From the NCBI GenBank assembly GCA_947503245.1, contig CANNCV010000001.1:619501-683500 (forward strand): a DNA stretch of 64,000 nucleotides, given 5' to 3'. Every line of letters starts with the position of its first letter. Positions within the stretch are counted from its first letter, which is position 1. The notes under the pieces were generated by a model that saw only the letters and a list, made by a program, of their open reading frames with translations, ran no database searches and was not told the origin of the DNA. Shown here in pieces: positions 38,761 through 48,997 of the stretch. The DNA comes from an uncultured Sphingomonadaceae bacterium. Lineage in GTDB: Bacteria; Pseudomonadota; Alphaproteobacteria; Sphingomonadales; Sphingomonadaceae. The translations under genes and the position numbers were made by a program.

Positions 38761-38903
38761 TTTCTGCGCTCCGGCTTCCTTGCTCTCTTAATGTAGGGAT
38801 GCAAGGCGATCTTCTCAATGCAGCAAAAATCATATTGCTGCTGCGCCTTGCTCTTTGGCGTTCCGGTGCTTAGCTGGTGCAAATCTTATTAGGAAACTGC
38901 ATT

Positions 38904-40028
38904 ATGCCATCTTTGTTTGAACCTTTAACGCTTGGTGCAATCACTGCGCCAAACCGCGCTTTAATGTCCCCTTTGACACGGTGCCGTGCTACCAAAGCGC
39001 ATGTGCCCGTACCCATGATGGGGGAATATTATAGCCAGCGCGCCGGTGCTGGACTGATTATTTCAGAAGCCACAGGCATTAGTCAGGAAGGACTAGGCAC
39101 GCCTTTTGCGCCAGGCATCTGGAGTGATGCGCAGTTGGAAGCCTGGAAACCGATCGTTGAGCAGGTGCATGAAGCAGGCGGCCGGATTATCTGCCAGCTT
39201 TGGCATATGGGGCGGCTGGTCCATCCGGATTTTATTGATGGTGCGCCGCCTATTTCTGCCTCGGCAACCACTGGACCTGGAAAAATACGCACCTATAAAG
39301 GCAAAAAGCCCTATGAGCAGGCCCGTGCACTGCTTTTGGAAGAAATTCCCCGCTTGCTGGCTGATTATGAAATGGCTGCGGCCAATGCAAAAAAGGCGGG
39401 TTTTGACGGAGTGCAATTGCACGCGGCCAATGGGTATTTGATCGATCAGTTTATCCGTTCAAACAGCAATTTTCGCGAAGATGAATATGGCGGGCCAATT
39501 GAAAACCGTATTCGCTTGCTGGGCGAAGTAACACAGCGGCTGGTCGATGTGTGGGGCGCAGACTGTGTTTCGGTGCGCATGTCGCCAAATGGCGATTCAC
39601 AAGGCGCAGATGACGCAACGCCAGTGGAGACATTCACGGCCGCTGCCAAATTGCTCAACAATATCGGCATTGGGTTTCTGGAGCTGCGCGAACCTCCACC
39701 ACATGGCACTTATGGCAATACTGATATTCCGGCAGTTAGCCCCGATATTCGCAAGGTGTTTGATGCGCCTTTGGTGCTCAACAGTGATTATGACAAAGAT
39801 AGGGCACAGGCTGCTTTGGATGCAGGGGTTTGCGATGCCATCGCATTTGGCCGGACCTTCATCACCAATCCTGATCTGGTGGAGCGTATGCGCCAAAATG
39901 CACCGCTGAACCCCGCACTGGGCGGCAAAACGCCATGGGACTTCACCCCGACCTGGTATAGCCAAGGGCCAGAGGGGTATATTGATTATCCCAGCCTTGA
40001 TGATGAAAAGACCAGCCTCGCATCATGA
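38904..40028 (+). CDS. Alkene reductase, OYE family (NemA-like)
   Basis: LFEPLTLGAITAPNRALMSPLTRCRA; GFDGVQLHAANGYLIDQFIRSNSNFREDEYGGPIENRIRLLGEV. Confidence 0.94.
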   Translation: MPSLFEPLTLGAITAPNRALMSPLTRCRATKAHVPVPMMGEYYSQRAGAGLIISEATGISQEGLGTPFAPGIWSDAQLEAWKPIVEQVHEAGGRIICQLWHMGRLVHPDFIDGAPPISASATTGPGKIRTYKGKKPYEQARALLLEEIPRLLADYEMAAANAKKAGFDGVQLHAANGYLIDQFIRSNSNFREDEYGGPIENRIRLLGEVTQRLVDVWGADCVSVRMSPNGDSQGADDATPVETFTAAAKLLNNIGIGFLELREPPPHGTYGNTDIPAVSPDIRKVFDAPLVLNSDYDKDRAQAALDAGVCDAIAFGRTFITNPDLVERMRQNAPLNPALGGKTPWDFTPTWYSQGPEGYIDYPSLDDEKTSLAS

Positions 40029-40822
40029 TCGCCAGTGACCAGCCTTTGCTGATAAGCGCTTTGCTTGTTGCTATGGTGCTGGTCCTGCTGCTGGGCGAAT
40101 GGGCGTTTCGGCGGCGTGCCTTGCGTGATGACCGCACGGCCCGATGGCGCAGTCATATCGGTTTCGTGCTGGTCAATATGCCGGTGGAGCGCCTTACTCA
40201 GGCAGCAATGGCGGTCGCACTATATGGTGGAATCAGCGCATTGGGCGTGGGAGATTTTGGCCTAATACCTATGCTCGGGCTACCTATTTGGGCGGCGTAT
40301 CTGCTCGCCATAATGTTGCTCGACTTTGCGGTCTGGGCGCAGCATCTGGCAACGCATCATATCCCTTTATTATGGCGGCTACACCGCGTTCATCATGCCG
40401 ACCGCGACATTGATATGACCACGGCGCTGCGTTTTCATCCGCTCGAAATCGGGCTTTCGATGGTCTATAAGATGGCGATTGCCTTTCTGCTGGGCGTTCC
40501 TCTCGGCGCGCTTATTATATTTGAGCTGCTGCTGTCACTTTTCCCCTTGTTCAACCATGCCAATATCCGCCTGCCAATATGGCTGGACCGTGTTTTGCGC
40601 TTGGTTGTGGTGACGCCGGATATGCACCGCGTTCACCATAGTGCGATTGAGCGCGAGACAAATAGCAATTTCGGTTTCTGCTTCGTATTCTGGGACCGGT
40701 TATTTGGTACATATATCGCGCAGCCGCATGACGGCCATGATGATATGACCATTGGTCTGTCCGAATGGCAGGATGACAAGCCCCGACGGTTCGGCTGGTC
40801 AATGTGGTTGCCGTTTAAGTAA
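40025..40822 (+). CDS. Sterol desaturase / fatty acid hydroxylase family
   Basis: His motifs HLATHHIPLLWRLHRVHHAD ... HRVHHSAIERETNSNFGF; ATGA overlap with preceding OYE gene. Confidence 0.92.
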   Translation: MIASDQPLLISALLVAMVLVLLLGEWAFRRRALRDDRTARWRSHIGFVLVNMPVERLTQAAMAVALYGGISALGVGDFGLIPMLGLPIWAAYLLAIMLLDFAVWAQHLATHHIPLLWRLHRVHHADRDIDMTTALRFHPLEIGLSMVYKMAIAFLLGVPLGALIIFELLLSLFPLFNHANIRLPIWLDRVLRLVVVTPDMHRVHHSAIERETNSNFGFCFVFWDRLFGTYIAQPHDGHDDMTIGLSEWQDDKPRRFGWSMWLPFK

Positions 40823-40849
40823 AAACTGCCGCCAAAAAGATCTAACTGC

Positions 40850-40872
40850 ATCTGCTGCGGCCAGCAGATTTT
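40850..40872 (+). terminator. Candidate terminator after sterol desaturase gene
   Basis: ATCTGCTG-CGGC-CAGCAGAT then TTT. Confidence 0.4.
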
Positions 40873-40946
40873 GCATTTACAGATATTCACGCTAAAGGGA
40901 CGTATCAATTGATACTATAATGCGCAGGGGAGAGCATTATTTTGTT

Positions 40947-41306
40947 ATGGGACTGATATCAGAAATCATAGCGCTCGACGCGCTAACGCAGACTGCCATC
41001 AAGCTGGGCCAGCGCACCGATCAGGAGCGGCTGTTAGAGCTTATTAAGCTGCGCAAAGAGCTATCTCAACAGATGGGCAAGCTTTCCAAAGCCGCAGATG
41101 CTTTTGATTTTTCGGGCCGTGGCGATGATATAGCCGGTATTTTTCGGCAGAAATTATCGCATATGAAATCGGTAATTGCCAAGCATCAGGCATTTTGGCC
41201 CGTGTCAATGATTGAGACGGATTCGCGCGAATATCGCCGCTCCGCCGACAATCTAATTAATGTGCAGGCAGCTTTTATTGCATGGGCATTGAAAGAGTTG
41301 CGCTAA
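40947..41306 (+). CDS. Hypothetical protein
   Basis: MGLISEIIALDALTQTAIKLGQRTDQERLLELIKLRKELSQQMGK...; helical, no family recognised. Start uncertain (40920 or 40947). Confidence 0.6.
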   Translation: MGLISEIIALDALTQTAIKLGQRTDQERLLELIKLRKELSQQMGKLSKAADAFDFSGRGDDIAGIFRQKLSHMKSVIAKHQAFWPVSMIETDSREYRRSADNLINVQAAFIAWALKELR

Positions 41307-41357
41307 AAGCTCTGCACGGGCAGATAGTCCCTAACATCCGCAAAGGGAGAGAGCGAC

Positions 41358-41843
41358 ATGGCAGGCCTATATTTTGAAGAATTCACTATCGGCCAGACCT
41401 TCACCCATGCATTGCGCCGCACGGTGACAGAAACCGATAATCTGATGTTCTCCGCGATGACGCATAATCCGGCGGCGCTGCATCTGGATGAGCAATGGTG
41501 TCAGGATAATAGCGAATTTGGCACGCGCATCGTCAATAGCTGTTTCACTCTGGGTCTGATGGTCGGCATCTCTGTTGGCGATACGACATTGGGCACCACG
41601 GTGGCCAATCTTGGCTGGGATGAAGTGCGCTTCCCCAAACCGCTTTTCCATGGCGATACTGTGCGGGTGGAAAGCGAGGTTCTCTCCATGCGGCCCAGCA
41701 AATCGCGCCCGGGCCAGGGCATTGTGGTGTTTGCCCACCGTGCTTTTAACCAGCATGATGATCTGGTTGCCAGTTGCAAACGCTCGGCATTGATGTTGCC
41801 GCGCCCTGATGCGCAGGCCGAGGCTGCAAAGGGCATGGTATAA
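41358..41843 (+). CDS. MaoC-like dehydratase
   Basis: YFEEFTIGQTFTHALRRTVTETDNLMFSAMTHNPAALHLDEQWC hot-dog/MaoC pattern. Confidence 0.92.
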   Translation: MAGLYFEEFTIGQTFTHALRRTVTETDNLMFSAMTHNPAALHLDEQWCQDNSEFGTRIVNSCFTLGLMVGISVGDTTLGTTVANLGWDEVRFPKPLFHGDTVRVESEVLSMRPSKSRPGQGIVVFAHRAFNQHDDLVASCKRSALMLPRPDAQAEAAKGMV

Positions 41844-42757
41844 TGGCGCACGCCAAACCCGTAAGGACCATGCGCACGCTGCTCTTTGTGCCGGGCGATA
41901 GTGCGCGCAAGCTGGAGAAATCAAAAGGCAGCGGCGCCGATACTGTCATCATCGATCTGGAAGATTCTGTGGCGCCCGATGGCAAAAGCGGCGCGCGCAA
42001 AATGGCGCGCAGTTTTCTTGCTGCGCGGCAGAGCGACGATAATGCACCTCGCTATTGGGTGCGGGTCAACCCGCTCGACAGCGGTTTAACGCAGGATGAT
42101 CTGGCGGGTATATTTGCTGATGGCGTTGTCCCAACGGGCATTATGTTGCCCAAGGCTAGCGGCCCCGATGATATCCGCACATTGGACGCCATGTTGCTGG
42201 CGCAGGAAAAGGCACATGCCCTGCCATCGCAATCCATAGCCGTTATTCCCATCGTCACTGAAACACCGGCGGCGGCGATCAGCGTGCACCGCTATGTTAC
42301 TGAAGATTATGCCGGGCGGGCGCGGCTTGCGGCGCTGACATGGGGCGCGGAGGATTTAAGCGCTGCAATAGGCGCGACGCGCAAGCGTGATGCGCAGGGG
42401 CAATGGACATTCCCCTACCAAATGGTGCGGGCCAGCACCTTGCTCGCCGCTCATGCGCTGGATATTTCGGCCATTGATACGCTGCATGCCGATTTTCGTG
42501 ATGAAAGCGGGTTGCAAAGCGCGGCGGAAACGGCGCGGGCCGATGGTTTTGCGGGCATGCTCGCCATTCATCCGGCACAAGTGGCGGTTATCAATGCCGC
42601 TTTCACGCCTGATGCGCAAGAGATTGCCTATGCCAACGCCGTTGTCGCGGCTTTTGCGGCGCAGCCCGGCGCTGGCGTGGTGTCGCTGGATGGCAAAATG
42701 CTCGATATGCCGCACCTGAAACTGGCGCAGCGGGTGCTTGGTCACAGCAATATTTAG
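41843..42757 (+). CDS. CoA ester lyase (HpcH/HpaI, CitE-like)
   Basis: TLLFVPGDSARKLEKSKGSGADTVIIDLEDSVAPDGKSGAR; ALTWGAEDLSAAIGATRKRD; GMLAIHPAQVAVINAAFTP. Confidence 0.94.
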   Translation: MAHAKPVRTMRTLLFVPGDSARKLEKSKGSGADTVIIDLEDSVAPDGKSGARKMARSFLAARQSDDNAPRYWVRVNPLDSGLTQDDLAGIFADGVVPTGIMLPKASGPDDIRTLDAMLLAQEKAHALPSQSIAVIPIVTETPAAAISVHRYVTEDYAGRARLAALTWGAEDLSAAIGATRKRDAQGQWTFPYQMVRASTLLAAHALDISAIDTLHADFRDESGLQSAAETARADGFAGMLAIHPAQVAVINAAFTPDAQEIAYANAVVAAFAAQPGAGVVSLDGKMLDMPHLKLAQRVLGHSNI

Positions 42758-42813
42758 CTGCTTCAGATATTATTATTGCGCGCAAAGCCCGAATTGTCTT
42801 GCTATTTTGGCGG

Positions 42814-42957
42814 TTAGACGCCACATGCCGCCATACAACAGCATCTGTGCCGTTCGCGAAATCTCTCGCGCGGTAATATCGATAGCGTGAACGCCGGACC
42901 CTTGGCCCTTATGCCAAGCGGAACCATCCGGACCGGTCGATCATCCAGATGCACCAT
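42814..42957 (-). CDS. Small 47-aa protein/leader peptide with C-terminal Cys cluster (candidate)
   Basis: MVHLDDRPVRMVPLGIRAKGPAFTLSILPRERFRERHRCCCMAACGV; minus strand shows AAAAGGGAGGTAAC-ATG (strong SD). Below ORF-track length cutoff. Confidence 0.6.
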   Translation of the reverse strand: MVHLDDRPVRMVPLGIRAKGPAFTLSILPRERFRERHRCCCMAACGV

Positions 42958-43003
42958 GTTACCTCCCTTTTCACGCGGGTCGTTTTGTTTCCCGCATCTG
43001 CAT

Positions 43004-43025
43004 GCGCATCGGTCCGCCGGTGCGC
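43004..43025 (+). promoter_or_regulatory. 5'-UTR hairpin upstream of DEAD-box helicase
   Basis: GCGCATCGG-TCCG-CCGGTGCGC (one G-U pair), 28 nt before ATG 43053. Confidence 0.45.
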
Positions 43026-43052
43026 GGTATATGCTTATTTATTGAGAATATT

Positions 43053-44780
43053 ATGTCTTATTTTGAAGAACTCGGCTTGGCCGAACCTATTTTGCGCGCA
43101 TTGAAGAGCAAGGGCTATACTGACCCGACGCCAATTCAGAAACAGGCTATTCCGGCACTGCTCAAAGGCCGCGATCTGTGCGGTATCGCGCAAACCGGCA
43201 CGGGCAAAACAGCGGCTTTTTCGCTGCCTTCGCTCGATTATCTGGCCAGCAATGCAAAAGAGGCCCCGCATAAGGGCTGCCGCATGCTGATCCTCTCCCC
43301 CACGCGCGAACTGGCGGCACAGATTGCCGATAATATGCGCGAATATGCGCGCTTCCTAAAATTGTCAGTCACCACTGTCTTTGGCGGCGTGCCGATCAAC
43401 CGGCAAATCCGCCAATTGTCGCACGGTGTTGATGTTCTGGTGGCGACGCCGGGCCGCTTGCTCGATCTGATTGAGCAGCGGGCATTGCGCCTTGATAATG
43501 TGGAAATTTTCGTGCTCGATGAGGCCGATCAGATGATGGATCTGGGCTTTATCGTACCGCTGAAACGCATTGATAAATTGCTGCCCAAAGATCGGCAGAG
43601 CCTGTTCTTTTCCGCCACCATGCCCAAGGCGATTGCCGAATTGGGCGCGCGCTTTTTGAACAATCCTGTGCAGGTATCGGTTGCGCCGCAATCGACAACC
43701 GCAGAGCGCGTTGAGCAATATGTGACCCATGTGCAGCAAAAGGAAAAACAGGCGTTGCTGACGCTGCGCCTGCAAGCGCTGAATGGAGAGCAGGCATTGG
43801 TGTTTACGCGCACAAAACATGGTGCGGACCGTGTTGTCCGTCACCTTATGGGCGCTGGCCTGCAAGCCGCCGCGATTCATGGCAACAAAAGCCAGGGACA
43901 GCGCACCGCCGCTTTGCAGGGCTTTCGCCAGAAGAAAATGCAGATATTGGTCGCCACGGATATTGCTGCGCGCGGCATTGATATTTCCGATATTGGTTAT
44001 GTGTTCAATTATGAAATCCCCAATGTGGCAGAGCAATATGTTCACCGTATCGGGCGTACCGCACGTGCGGGCGCGGAAGGCGTAGCGATCAGCTTTGTCG
44101 CGCCGGATGAAAAACCCTATATTCGCGATATTCAAAAGCTGACGGGCGTAAAACTTACGCCCATGGCGCTGCCTGACGATTTCATCGAAAAGGCCAAAGC
44201 ATTGCCTGGCCCCGCAAAGAAACCCAGCGGTGATGGCGGCGGGCGTGGGCGCGGCGGACGATCTGGCGCACGTTCTGGTCCCCGAGCAGATGGTGGCAGA
44301 GGCGGTGCACGCGGTGGACGCCCGAGCAGCAATCGTGATCGCCGCCCAGACCGCAGCGCTGGCGCAGAGCGTAGCGAGAGAAGCGAACGCGGCCCACGCA
44401 GCGATTATAACCCTGCGGCCTTTCGTGAAAAAGGCGAAGACACCGCAAGCGGCAATCGCAGCGCCAATAATCGCCATGAAGGTAACCGCAGTGGCGGCAA
44501 AGGCCCGCGCCGTGATGGCCAATCTTCAGGGCCATCTTCGGGCCAGCCTTCCGGACGCTCTCACAATAAACCCGGCGGCAAAAGCAATTTCAAACCGCGC
44601 AGTGGCGGGCGGCCCGATGGTCAGAAATCAGGTGCAGGCGCAGAGCGTTCTGGTGGCAATAACGCCGGCAATGGTGGTCGCAATTCGCGTCCCAATGCGC
44701 ACCCCAATTCCGGCGGCAGGAAACCAAGCGGGGGCAAGCAAGGTGGTCAGGGCTTTCAAAAGCGCCGTTCCAGCAATTAG
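43053..44780 (+). CDS. DEAD-box RNA helicase (RhlE-like) with long Arg/Gly/Ser-rich tail
   Basis: AQTGTGKTAAFSLPSLDYL; SPTRELAAQI; VLDEADQMMDLGF; FSATMP; HRIGRTARAGAEG; start revised from 43002. Confidence 0.95.
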   Translation: MSYFEELGLAEPILRALKSKGYTDPTPIQKQAIPALLKGRDLCGIAQTGTGKTAAFSLPSLDYLASNAKEAPHKGCRMLILSPTRELAAQIADNMREYARFLKLSVTTVFGGVPINRQIRQLSHGVDVLVATPGRLLDLIEQRALRLDNVEIFVLDEADQMMDLGFIVPLKRIDKLLPKDRQSLFFSATMPKAIAELGARFLNNPVQVSVAPQSTTAERVEQYVTHVQQKEKQALLTLRLQALNGEQALVFTRTKHGADRVVRHLMGAGLQAAAIHGNKSQGQRTAALQGFRQKKMQILVATDIAARGIDISDIGYVFNYEIPNVAEQYVHRIGRTARAGAEGVAISFVAPDEKPYIRDIQKLTGVKLTPMALPDDFIEKAKALPGPAKKPSGDGGGRGRGGRSGARSGPRADGGRGGARGGRPSSNRDRRPDRSAGAERSERSERGPRSDYNPAAFREKGEDTASGNRSANNRHEGNRSGGKGPRRDGQSSGPSSGQPSGRSHNKPGGKSNFKPRSGGRPDGQKSGAGAERSGGNNAGNGGRNSRPNAHPNSGGRKPSGGKQGGQGFQKRRSSN

Positions 44781-44823
44781 GGTTCCAACAAATAGGGGCT
44801 GGGTCTAAAGCCTCCAACCAAGC

Positions 44824-46419
44824 CTAATGGCGGAAATGGCGCATGCTGGTAAAGACCATGGCTAGCCCAGCTTCATCAGCGGCGGCGATAACCTCATCAT
44901 CGCGGATGGAGCCGCCGGGCTGAATCACCGCACTTGCCCCCGCCTCAACTGCGGCCAACAGGCCATCGGCAAAGGGGAAGAACGCATCAGAGGCAACGGC
45001 CGACCCTTTGGTCAATGCCTCGCTCCACCCTTGTGTTTCCGCTGCCTCCTGCGCCTTGGCATAGGCGATGCGCGCGCTGTCACGGCGGTTCATCTGCCCT
45101 GCGCCAATGCCCGCAGTCTGGCCGTCTTTGGCATAGACAATCGCGTTGGATTTCACATGCTTGGCAATGGTCCATGCAAACAGGCAATCATCCAGTTCCT
45201 GCTCGCTTGGTTGTCGCTTGGTAACGACCTTCAGTGCGTCCTTGGCAATATGGCCATTGTCGCGGCTTTGGATCAACCAACCGCCAGCAATCGTCTTGGC
45301 CATCATGCCGCTGCGCCGCGCATTGGGCAGGTCACCCGTTAGCAACAGCCGCAGATTTTTCTTCGCGGCAAAGACTGCCTTCGCTGCATCATCGGCATCG
45401 GGCGCGCACACCACTTCGGTAAATATGCCGGTTATGGCGCGCGCGGTTGCTTCATCCAATGTGCGGTTGACCGCCACAATGCCGCCAAAGGCCGACACAC
45501 TGTCGCAAGCAAATGCCTTTTCATAAGCCTCAATAATGGTCTTGCCAGTGGCAACGCCGCACGGATTGGCATGTTTCACAATCACCACGGTGGGCGGGCC
45601 ATCGGCAAATTCGCTGACCAGCTCCAGCGCTGCATCAGCATCATTATAATTATTATAAGACAGCGCTTTGCCCTGAATCTGCGTCGCCTGTGCAATGCCA
45701 GAACCGGCAGGACCAGCAGGCAGATAGAGCGCTGCGGCCTGATGCGGGTTTTCACCATAGCGCAAAATGTCCGCGCGCGTGGCCACCATGGGCAGTGTTT
45801 CGGGGAATTGCTCGCCCTGATCGGCAAAAGCAAACCAGCTGGCAATCATGGCATCATAAGTCGCAGTGGCAGAGAATGCCTTGGCCGCCATCTTCTTGCG
45901 AAATGGCAGAGTGGTGGCGCTGCCATGATCGTTTAATTCGGCCACCAGATCGCCATAATCTGACGGGTCGGTAACAATGGTGACATAAGCATGGTTCTTC
46001 GCGGCAGAGCGCACCATGCTGGGGCCGCCAATATCAATATTCTCAATAATATCTGGCCGCTCTGCGCCGCTCGCCACAGTCTGCGCAAAGGGGTAGAGAT
46101 TGACCACCACCAGATCGATCGCGCCTATTGCATGCTCGTCCATCGCAGCGGCATGTTCGGCATTGTCGCGTACGGCCAGCAACCCACCATGCACTTTGGG
46201 GTGCAGTGTCTTGACGCGGCCATCCATCATTTCGGGAAAGCCGGTGAGTTCAGACACATCTTTAACGTCTAGTCCGGCATCGCGCAGGGTTTTGGCTGTG
46301 CCGCCGGTGGACACCAGTTCAACACCAAAATCAGCCAGTGACCAGCCCAGTTCGGCCAGCCCTGTTTTGTCTGATACAGACAATAATGCGCGTTTAATCG
46401 GGATATGTGTGTCGGTCAT
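44824..46419 (-). CDS. purH: Bifunctional AICAR formyltransferase/IMP cyclohydrolase
   Basis: [41 protein letters not shown]...[18 protein letters not shown]; full-length. Start revised to 46419. Confidence 0.97.
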   Translation of the reverse strand: MTDTHIPIKRALLSVSDKTGLAELGWSLADFGVELVSTGGTAKTLRDAGLDVKDVSELTGFPEMMDGRVKTLHPKVHGGLLAVRDNAEHAAAMDEHAIGAIDLVVVNLYPFAQTVASGAERPDIIENIDIGGPSMVRSAAKNHAYVTIVTDPSDYGDLVAELNDHGSATTLPFRKKMAAKAFSATATYDAMIASWFAFADQGEQFPETLPMVATRADILRYGENPHQAAALYLPAGPAGSGIAQATQIQGKALSYNNYNDADAALELVSEFADGPPTVVIVKHANPCGVATGKTIIEAYEKAFACDSVSAFGGIVAVNRTLDEATARAITGIFTEVVCAPDADDAAKAVFAAKKNLRLLLTGDLPNARRSGMMAKTIAGGWLIQSRDNGHIAKDALKVVTKRQPSEQELDDCLFAWTIAKHVKSNAIVYAKDGQTAGIGAGQMNRRDSARIAYAKAQEAAETQGWSEALTKGSAVASDAFFPFADGLLAAVEAGASAVIQPGGSIRDDEVIAAADEAGLAMVFTSMRHFRH

Positions 46420-46429
46420 TCTTTTGGGC

Positions 46430-48199
46430 CTATTCCATTTGTTTGAGCACCCAGCCATGGCGTCCGCCGCCCGGGCCGGTATTGCCGGATAAAACTATCT
46501 GTTTTGTCGTTTGCGGTGTGCCGTTGCCGTCCACCCAAAGGCTGTCCTCAATCGTGACGGCGGCATCTGCCGAACGCAATTGCCATACGCGTCCATCAGC
46601 AAGCCGCAACATCGCGCCGCGCGCATTGCTGGTCAGATAAGTCTCAACACCCTTGCCCAGATGAAAGCGGATCGCAAAGGGCACTTGCTCAAATTTGCGA
46701 CGGCGTGATTTGCGCGTATCTTCGGTTGGGACCAGCAGGTCTTCACCACGAACCTCCGTGCCATCAGAACGCAAGAGCAGGATGCGGCGATGAAGTAAGC
46801 CATAATTTCTGGCATAACCATCATGGCCCACTTCCAAGCGCGTGGCGTTATCCAGTTCTTTGCGTTCCAGTTCAACCTCAGTCACGCCATTGCCCAAAGT
46901 GCCTTTGGCCAGCACGGCCGTGCTGTTGAGATTGTCGAGGCATAAGGTTGAATGGGCCGCCGTAGCGCGCAGGCCCTGCGATAATTTGGCGGGAATGGCT
47001 CCGCCGATACAGCTAGCCCCGCCGCAGCTGGTAATAATGCGCTGGTCACCACTGGAAAATTCAAAGGCAAGGGTTGATGCACACCCGCTTTCACTGAATT
47101 TGGCCAATGGCGGCGCACCCGCATCAACCAGGACGACCGCGCCGCCTGCCGGTATACGTTGATACCCCCAATTGGGCGCTTGCTGTAATGGACGTGCGAC
47201 GATGTTGCTGGCCTTTACCACCGCATCAACTTCGGCAGATGACAGAGCGGGCGCACCTTGCCAGCTGGCCAATGAGCCATCAAAATGGGTAATGCCTTGC
47301 AAAGCAGGAACCGCAGCGGCAAGCGCATCATAGAGCGGTTTTGGCATTGGCTCATCAGCCGTTTCATAGGCCGACCGCAACATGCCGAGCAGAGCCACGG
47401 TGCGAAACTGTCCGCGCGGACTGCGTGAAATGACCCCGCCATCGTCATCCAGCATGGTTTTAAGCAATCTTTTCAGCCCTGCCTCACCGAATATCCGCCG
47501 TGCTTTGCCGCCGGGCAGGATGAGCGACGCGGTCACAATCGCCACCCATGTTGCCAATCGCGGAGTCCCAAATGGTGCTTTATCGGCATTTTGGTCGAGC
47601 ATACGCGCAGTACGGTCAAGCTGATGCAGCACTCTTGCACGGTGACGGCGATCATCTCCGCCAATGATCAAGGGTGCATATGCTGCCCAGTGCAAAAAGC
47701 GCCATGCTGCGATATGTGGTTGCCAGCCTGGCCCCGCAATCTTGTTACCATTAATATCCAGCCACTGCGCGATCATTGCTTCTGCATCACTGCGCAATTG
47801 TTCGCGCGGCGCGGTTGCGGCAAAATCGCGTAACCAGTGAAAGCCGTGATAATATTCCTGAAAACCGGCCGGTAATTTCGCGCCAAGATGATCAAATCCG
47901 TCTATCTTTTGCTTAATGCCCAGAAAATGGAAAAAGCCTGCGCGGATGGCCATGCCGCGTGCATTGTCTCCGGATATTGTATCTTGCGGCAAGTATAAGA
48001 GCCGCAAGGGCAGCTTTTCATCAGCAACAAAACGCGACAAAGCCGTTGGCCATGCGAGGCGGTAAAAGCGGTTAATGGCTCTTTCGCCCATGGAAAGGCT
48101 GTCATCTTCCTCTGCCTGCAACATCAATGCTTGCTGAACTTGGTCGCTGTCACCCGCGTCATCAATAGCGGGCTGCTGACCGAGTTTTTCTGCGTCCAC
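46430..48199 (-). CDS. Heparinase II/III family protein
   Basis: 589 aa; [10 protein letters not shown]-terminal [32 protein letters not shown]; purH-heparinase-rpe order. Confidence 0.85.
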   Translation of the reverse strand: MDAEKLGQQPAIDDAGDSDQVQQALMLQAEEDDSLSMGERAINRFYRLAWPTALSRFVADEKLPLRLLYLPQDTISGDNARGMAIRAGFFHFLGIKQKIDGFDHLGAKLPAGFQEYYHGFHWLRDFAATAPREQLRSDAEAMIAQWLDINGNKIAGPGWQPHIAAWRFLHWAAYAPLIIGGDDRRHRARVLHQLDRTARMLDQNADKAPFGTPRLATWVAIVTASLILPGGKARRIFGEAGLKRLLKTMLDDDGGVISRSPRGQFRTVALLGMLRSAYETADEPMPKPLYDALAAAVPALQGITHFDGSLASWQGAPALSSAEVDAVVKASNIVARPLQQAPNWGYQRIPAGGAVVLVDAGAPPLAKFSESGCASTLAFEFSSGDQRIITSCGGASCIGGAIPAKLSQGLRATAAHSTLCLDNLNSTAVLAKGTLGNGVTEVELERKELDNATRLEVGHDGYARNYGLLHRRILLLRSDGTEVRGEDLLVPTEDTRKSRRRKFEQVPFAIRFHLGKGVETYLTSNARGAMLRLADGRVWQLRSADAAVTIEDSLWVDGNGTPQTTKQIVLSGNTGPGGGRHGWVLKQME

Positions 48200-48200
48200 C

Positions 48201-48872
48201 TTAGCCTGCCAACCCGTGTTTCAGGGTCTTGATATTATCGGCATAACGCTCTGGCCCGCCTTTGAATGTGGCACTGCCCGCAACCAGCACATCTGCGCCC
48301 GCTTCTATGCATAAAGGCGCGGTTTCAGCATTTACACCGCCATCGACTTCCAGATGAATATCGCGTCCTGATGCCGTGATCATGCTGCGTATGGCGCGGA
48401 TTTTGTCGAGCTGACTATGTATAAATCTTTGCCCGCCAAAGCCTGGGTTTACGCTCATCACCAGGATCAGATCAACACTGTCCATAAGATAGTCCAATGC
48501 GCTTTCTGGAGTGGCTGGGTTGAGCACTACTCCAGCCTTTTTGCCCAGTGAACGGATCAGTTGCAATGTGCGGTGGATATGCGGCCCTGCTTCCGGATGC
48601 ACGGTGATAATATCTGCGCCAGCCTCTGCAAAGGCTTCGACATAAGGGTCAACCGGCGAAATCATCAAATGCACATCAAAGGGTTTATCGCTATGCGGGC
48701 GCAGCGCCTTTACCACATCAGGGCCAATGGTGATATTGGGCACAAAATGGCCGTCCATCACATCAATATGCACCCAATCGCACCCGGCTTCATCAATGGC
48801 GCGTACTTCCTCGCCCAATTTGGCAAAGTCTGCGGACAAGATAGAGGGTGAGATAAGAGGAGCTGTCGTCAT
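48201..48872 (-). CDS. rpe: Ribulose-phosphate 3-epimerase
   Basis: [66 protein letters not shown]. Confidence 0.97.
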   Translation of the reverse strand: MTTAPLISPSILSADFAKLGEEVRAIDEAGCDWVHIDVMDGHFVPNITIGPDVVKALRPHSDKPFDVHLMISPVDPYVEAFAEAGADIITVHPEAGPHIHRTLQLIRSLGKKAGVVLNPATPESALDYLMDSVDLILVMSVNPGFGGQRFIHSQLDKIRAIRSMITASGRDIHLEVDGGVNAETAPLCIEAGADVLVAGSATFKGGPERYADNIKTLKHGLAG

Positions 48873-48997
48873 GCCGCGAACTTTAGCCTAACCTACACGT
48901 TGGGCAAGTCAGTTGCGCAGCTGTCCACAATTATGCTGCATACAATTTACAGCTTATACAGCGTTCTGCCGCGTAATGGTTGTAAACTGGCTTGCGT

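Noticed and set aside
43365-44522. 385-aa minus-strand ORF opposite the DEAD-box helicase
   Set aside because: Shadow ORF antisense to a well-supported helicase; no recognisable domain, composition follows codon bias of the sense gene.
44230-44808. 192-aa Ala-rich plus-strand ORF that superficially looks phasin-like
   Set aside because: Out-of-frame reading of the Gly/Arg-rich helicase tail; low-complexity artefact.
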